Shown: in pieces, positions 60,582-64,000 of the stretch
Layout: the number at the start of each line of letters is the position of its first letter
Numbering within the stretch: the stretch's first letter is position 1
Assembly (NCBI RefSeq): GCF_900199205.1
Contig: NZ_OBMJ01000001.1
Location: 310,001-374,000, forward strand
Reading direction: 5' to 3'
Source of the DNA: Streptomyces sp. 1331.2
GTDB lineage: Bacteria > Actinomycetota > Actinomycetes > Streptomycetales > Streptomycetaceae
DNA: 64,000 bases
Program-made: the position numbers and the translations under genes
Notes under the pieces: generated by a model
What the model saw: only the letters and a program-made list of their open reading frames with translations
The model's database searches: none
What the model was told of the DNA's origin: nothing

Positions 60582-61148
60582 TCAGACCCCCGCCAGAGCG
60601 GCGTCGAGGAGCAGCCGGGCGGCCTCCTTGGCGTCGGCGGCGGCCGTCGGGTCGCCGTGGACGGCGGCCGAGGTGATGGCGCCCTCGGCGAGCAGGGTGA
60701 GGTGGACGGCGGTGGCGGGCGGTGCGCCGGCCGCCTCGGCCAGGCCGGCGAGGTAGCCGCCGAACTCCTCCTTGTGGTGCCGGGCGGCGGCCGCTACGGC
60801 CGGGGTGGTGGCGCCCAGTTCGCCCAGGGAGTTGACGAACGCGCAGCCGCGGAAGCCGGGCTCGGCGAACCAACGGCCGAGCCAGTCGTAGACCGCGAGC
60901 AGCTGGTCCCGGGGGGAACCGCCGCTGCGCGAGACGTACACCGCGAGGTTCGCCCGCCAGCGGCCGTCGCGGCGCCGCAGGTAGGCCTCGACCAGGTCGC
61001 CCTTGGACGGGAAGTGCTGGTACAGGCGGCGCATCGTCACGCCGGAGGCGGACCGGACGGCGTCCATGCCGACCGCCTGGATGCCCTGACCGTAGAACAG
61101 CTCCTCGGCCGCGTCGAGGATGCGGGTCCGCGGGTCTTCGTGCTCCAT
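60582..61148 (-). CDS. TetR-family transcriptional repressor
   Basis: A 188-residue repressor: N-terminal HTH TRILDAAEELFYGQGIQAVGMDAVRSASGVTMRRLYQHFPSKGDLVEAYL, then a helical ligand domain (LLAVYDWLGRWFAEPGFRGCAFVNSLGEL). The PGFRGCAF pattern is typical of a common actinobacterial TetR subgroup. Start at 61148. Two palindromes between it and the divergent DUF1348 gene are its probable operators. Confidence 0.92.
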   Translation of the reverse strand: MEHEDPRTRILDAAEELFYGQGIQAVGMDAVRSASGVTMRRLYQHFPSKGDLVEAYLRRRDGRWRANLAVYVSRSGGSPRDQLLAVYDWLGRWFAEPGFRGCAFVNSLGELGATTPAVAAAARHHKEEFGGYLAGLAEAAGAPPATAVHLTLLAEGAITSAAVHGDPTAAADAKEAARLLLDAALAGV

Positions 61149-61166
61149 CTGCCGTGCCCTTTGCGC

Positions 61167-61217
61167 GAGAACGATGATTCTCCTATCGTAGCCAGCACCG
61201 CGAGAACGATCGTTCTC
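61167..61217. promoter_or_regulatory. Two TetR operator palindromes
   Basis: GAGAACGATCGTTCTC (61202-61217) is a perfect 16-bp palindrome; GAGAACGATGATTCTC (61167-61182) differs at two positions. They lie between the TetR start and the DUF1348 start, 35 bp apart, and can control both promoters. Confidence 0.85.
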
Positions 61218-61252
61218 ACCGGCGGAATGCCCGTTCCCCGAGGAGCCCACGC

Positions 61253-61759
61253 ATGGCCGAACAGCGCGAAGACCACCGCGAAGACCACCGCGAAGGAGAG
61301 CGCCCACCCCTGCCCCCGTTCACCGAGGAGACCGCCCGACAGAAGGCCCGGGCCGCCGAGGACGCCTGGAACACCCGCGACCCGCGGCGCGTCGCCCTCG
61401 CCTACACACCCGACAGCCGCTGGCGCAACCGTGCCGAATTCCTCACCGGGCGCGAAGCGATCGCCGCCTTCCTCACCCGCAAGTGGCAGCGCGAACTCGA
61501 CTACCGGCTCATCAAGGAGCTCTGGGCGTACGACGGCGACCGGATCGCGGTCCGCTTCGCCTACGAGTGGCACGACGACGCCGGCCGGTGGTTCCGGTCC
61601 TACGGCAACGAGAACTGGGAGTTCGCCCCGGACGGCCTGATGGCCCGGCGGCACGCCTCCATCAACGACGTTCCGATCACCGCCGGGGAGCGGCTGTTCC
61701 ACTGGCCGCTCGGCCGCCGGCCCGACGACCACCCGGGCCTGACCGAACTCGGCCTCTGA
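61253..61759 (+). CDS. DUF1348 (NTF2-like) protein
   Basis: A 168-residue protein of the NTF2-like/SnoaL fold group DUF1348: [72 protein letters not shown], and [16 protein letters not shown]. The family is often controlled by a divergent TetR gene, as here. Enzyme activity unknown. The N-terminus has a short repeat EDHREDHRE encoded by a 12-bp DNA repeat. Confidence 0.92.
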   Translation: MAEQREDHREDHREGERPPLPPFTEETARQKARAAEDAWNTRDPRRVALAYTPDSRWRNRAEFLTGREAIAAFLTRKWQRELDYRLIKELWAYDGDRIAVRFAYEWHDDAGRWFRSYGNENWEFAPDGLMARRHASINDVPITAGERLFHWPLGRRPDDHPGLTELGL

Positions 61760-61935
61760 GGTGTCCGGAGCAGCGGCCTGACGCCGCATCGCTCGCCCCG
61801 GGCGCAACCCTGGTGCGACCGGACGCGCCCCGGGCGGGCTCTGTTCCACGGCTGTGACACGCCGCGAACCGGTCACTGACCTCGCGCTGGCACGCTTACC
61901 TGTCGAAAGCGAACAGCACCCGAGGGGGACCTGGA

Positions 61936-62988
61936 ATGTCCGTGCGCAACAGATTCGGCACCGCCGCCGCGATCGCCCTGATGACCACCGTCGGCGCGGT
62001 CCTGCTCTCGGCCTGCGGCCCGGACACCACCGGCTCCGGTCCCACCACCGGCTCGACCGGCGCCGCACCCGGTTCCGCGGCGCCGGGGACGGCCGCGCCC
62101 GGCGCCCCGTCCAAGCCCGGCAGCCCCGCGCCGGCCGGCAAGGAGGTCAACGGCACCTCCGCCGCCAACCACCTCACCATCAGCACCGGCACCCAGACCG
62201 TCGCGCTGAACGGCACCACCGTCGACTTCGGTACCGTCGTGCGCGACCTCGCCTGGTCCCCCGACGGCAAGCGGGCCGCGTTCGTCAACGGCAACGGAGA
62301 CCTGGTGACGGCCAACCCGGACGGCACCGGCAAGGTCACCCTCGCCAAGAACCCCGGCGGGGAGACCTGGTCCCACCCGACCTGGCAGCACGCCACCGCG
62401 GACCCCGGCGTCACGGACGTCCCCGGCGCCCTCGACCGCTTCGACACCATCGTCTTCGCGAGCAGCAAGGGCGGTGTGTCGAAGCTGGAGAAGGTCCCTG
62501 CCAAGACTTCCGGCGCCACGCCCGAGGTGCTCACCCCGCACAGCTCCGAAGGCGGCAACGAGAACCTGCCGCAGCCCCCGCAGACCGGCAACACCTGGGC
62601 CAACGCGGGCGGCCACCGCGGCGGCATCGCCTACGCCAACACCCCGGCCGACGAGGTGTACATCTACGACGACTACATCCGGCCCTCGACCCGGGACATG
62701 GGCAAGGGCTCCCAGCCGGCCCTCTCCCCCGACGGGGAACACCTGGTCTTCGTCCGCTCGGTGAACGGCCATGACCACCTGTTCACCCGCTCCACGGCGT
62801 CCGACCAGAAGGCGGAGAAGGACCTGACCCCCTCGGCCACCACCGACTACACCGAGCCCGCCTGGTCCCCCGACGGCAAGACCGTCGCGGCCCGCACCCC
62901 GGACGGCGTCAGCACCCTGCCCGCCGACGGCTCCGCCGCGCCGACCCAGGTCTCCACCGTCAAGGGCCTGCCCGCCTACCGTCCGTAA
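61936..62988 (+). CDS. TolB/WD40-like beta-propeller lipoprotein
   Basis: A 350-residue lipoprotein. The signal ends in LLSACGP with the lipidated Cys near residue 27. A Gly/Ser/Pro/Ala linker follows, then a propeller of TolB type: VRDLAWSPDGKRAAFVNGNGDLV, SQPALSPDGEHLVFVRSVNGHDHLF and EPAWSPDGKTVAARTPDGV. It would sit on the outer membrane face as a binding or scaffold protein. GAGGGGGACCTGGA precedes the ATG. Confidence 0.87.
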   Translation: MSVRNRFGTAAAIALMTTVGAVLLSACGPDTTGSGPTTGSTGAAPGSAAPGTAAPGAPSKPGSPAPAGKEVNGTSAANHLTISTGTQTVALNGTTVDFGTVVRDLAWSPDGKRAAFVNGNGDLVTANPDGTGKVTLAKNPGGETWSHPTWQHATADPGVTDVPGALDRFDTIVFASSKGGVSKLEKVPAKTSGATPEVLTPHSSEGGNENLPQPPQTGNTWANAGGHRGGIAYANTPADEVYIYDDYIRPSTRDMGKGSQPALSPDGEHLVFVRSVNGHDHLFTRSTASDQKAEKDLTPSATTDYTEPAWSPDGKTVAARTPDGVSTLPADGSAAPTQVSTVKGLPAYRP

Positions 62989-63042
62989 CACCGCCAGGCC
63001 GCCAGGCCACAAGCCGTGGGGCCGGCGCCGCGCCGGTCCCGC

Positions 63043-63636
63043 CTACCGGCCCTGGCCGGGCTTCGCCAACTCGGCGCGCAGCTCGGCCAGGTGCTCGTCG
63101 GCCGACTCGTGCGGCAGGAACTCGACCAGGTCGAGGAAGCGGAACAGCACCCGGGTCTCGGTGACGGCGTACTCGTAGTCGTCGAACCCGACCACCGCGC
63201 CCAGGCCGCCGCGCGCCGCCCCGCGGACGGCGGCCGCGGTCAGCTCGTCGGCCGGGTCCTCGGCGCTCGCCCGCCGCCGGGCGTTCGGGCGCGCCAGGTA
63301 CGGGCAGACCATCGACGCGTAGAGCATGCACGCGCGGTGACCGGGGCCCTCCATGGTCGGCACGAGGTTCCGGTACGGCCGCCCGGCGGCCAGCGCCTCC
63401 GCGATCGCCGCGCTCTCGGCGGGGCCGACGACCCGCCAGACCGGCCCGCGCGCCATGAACCCGCCGCACACCGAACAGAGGCGCCCGAGCGCGCAGTCGG
63501 CGCTGCGGCCGTGGTCCGTCAGTGCGAACTGCGGCTCGCCCCCGTGCCACGGCGTGATCGCCGGCACCGGGTACCCCCGCCCGTCCCGGGGCCGCGCCCC
63601 CACACCGTCCGGCATCGGCACAAGTTCGAATCGCAC
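63043..63636 (-). CDS. Conserved hypothetical protein with Cys pairs
   Basis: A 197-residue cytoplasmic protein. CALGRLCSVCGGFM looks like a zinc-binding knuckle, and a later GHRACMLYASMVCPYLARP adds Cys/His. The rest is mixed alpha/beta (GAVVGFDDYEYAVTETRVLFRFL). No family is named, but the Cys pattern recurs in actinobacterial proteins annotated as hypothetical. Coding quality is good. It converges with the lipoprotein gene. Confidence 0.75.
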   Translation of the reverse strand: MRFELVPMPDGVGARPRDGRGYPVPAITPWHGGEPQFALTDHGRSADCALGRLCSVCGGFMARGPVWRVVGPAESAAIAEALAAGRPYRNLVPTMEGPGHRACMLYASMVCPYLARPNARRRASAEDPADELTAAAVRGAARGGLGAVVGFDDYEYAVTETRVLFRFLDLVEFLPHESADEHLAELRAELAKPGQGR

Positions 63637-63719
63637 GCCCCTATCGATACCAGGGACGGCGGCGACCGGTCGAGCCGCGGCGGCTGCGGCCCCGGCGGCG
63701 GCCCAGGGCCTGACCAGCC

Positions 63720-64000
63720 CTACGCCTGCCCCGGCGCCTCCTGGACCAGCATCACCTTCCGCAGCAGCTCCGCCAGCGTGTGCCGCTCGTCGGCCGTGAG
63801 CACCCCGAGCAGCCGGTGTTCCTCCCGGCCGACCACGTCGAGGGCTTCCTGCCAGGCGGCGCGTCCGGCGTCCGTGAGCACGATGTCGACCTTGCGGCGG
63901 TCCGTCGTGGACGGCGTGCGCAGGATGAAGCCCCGGTGTTCCAGGGTCTCCAGCCGGCCGGTGATCGAGGCCGGGGCGAGGTTGAGGTCGGCGCGCAGGT
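63720..64000 (-). CDS. MarR-family regulator, partial at window edge
   Basis: The last 93 residues of a MarR protein running in from the right edge: LRADLNLAPASITGRLETLEHRGFI (recognition helix region), TDRRKVDIVLTDAGRAAWQEAL (wing) and a C-terminal helix ending VQEAPGQA. The N-terminus and start lie outside the window. Its target gene cannot be seen. Confidence 0.85.
   Translation of the reverse strand, partial: LRADLNLAPASITGRLETLEHRGFILRTPSTTDRRKVDIVLTDAGRAAWQEALDVVGREEHRLLGVLTADERHTLAELLRKVMLVQEAPGQA

Overview
The window reads as chromosomal DNA of a streptomycete (Streptomyces, Kitasatospora or a close relative). Third codon positions are almost all G or C, GTG starts are common, and the gene families are typical of that group: a TerD protein, a resuscitation-promoting-factor-like secreted protein, a family 2B encapsulin, DUF3040, DUF5685 and DUF4239 proteins, an LAXTG-anchored wall protein, and a nagB gene behind two DasR-type palindromes. 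No rRNA, tRNA, CRISPR array, complete insertion sequence or prophage is visible. The genes are mostly single units or short operons on both strands, as in an accessory or arm-proximal part of the chromosome.

Left part (1-16 kb): one polypeptide joins a cytochrome P450 to a class I terpene synthase (287-2833). It is followed by a small membrane protein, an ArsR regulator, a secreted protein, a GH3 hydrolase, a MocR regulator divergent from a methyltransferase, a MarR regulator divergent from an EamA exporter plus a Rossmann-fold oxidoreductase, a secreted peptidase and a secreted lytic transglycosylase with a long Pro/Thr tail.

Centre-left (16-31 kb): TerD, a Tat-exported glycosidase-like protein, VOC, histidine-phosphatase and methyltransferase genes, a DUF4239 protein, a His/Pro-rich surface protein, a family 2B encapsulin with a cyclic-nucleotide-binding fold but no adjacent cargo gene, a second MocR regulator, a universal stress protein, an Rpf-like protein, a flavin oxidoreductase and a CBS-domain protein.

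Centre (31-48 kb): a decayed AraC gene beside its VOC partner, a LigD-type polymerase-ligase gene broken by two one-base deletions, a PfpI protein, a PRC-barrel/DUF3040/HAD-like group, a DUF2268 protease-like gene, a secreted TNT-fold NAD glycohydrolase candidate, a geranylgeranyl-reductase-family protein, an LAXTG surface protein and a ChaA antiporter. The most unusual module is here: a membrane Ser/Thr kinase whose outer domain is a lytic transglycosylase fold (42483-44039), overlapped by a gene for an FHA protein with a probable winged-helix end (44036-44797). Together they look like a wall-sensing signalling pair. nagB, an aminotransferase and its YheO-type regulator follow.

Right part (48-64 kb): a YVTN beta-propeller protein, a dimethylarginine-hydrolase-like enzyme, a metallo-beta-lactamase-fold protein, a frameshifted SGNH hydrolase, DUF2252, an alpha/beta hydrolase, an XRE-cupin/MFS operon, a DUF5685 protein with a very Cys-rich tail, two tiny overlapping genes, a truncated GH46 chitosanase, a TetR regulator divergent from a DUF1348 protein, a TolB-like lipoprotein and a partial MarR gene at the edge.

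Two themes run through the window. Gene remnants are frequent (beta-propeller tail, AraC, chitosanase, a scrap of flavohemoprotein). Short tandem repeats of 16-18 bp recur beside gene ends and starts. Three genes carry single-base deletions in GC-rich sequence, so sequencing error must be excluded before calling them pseudogenes.
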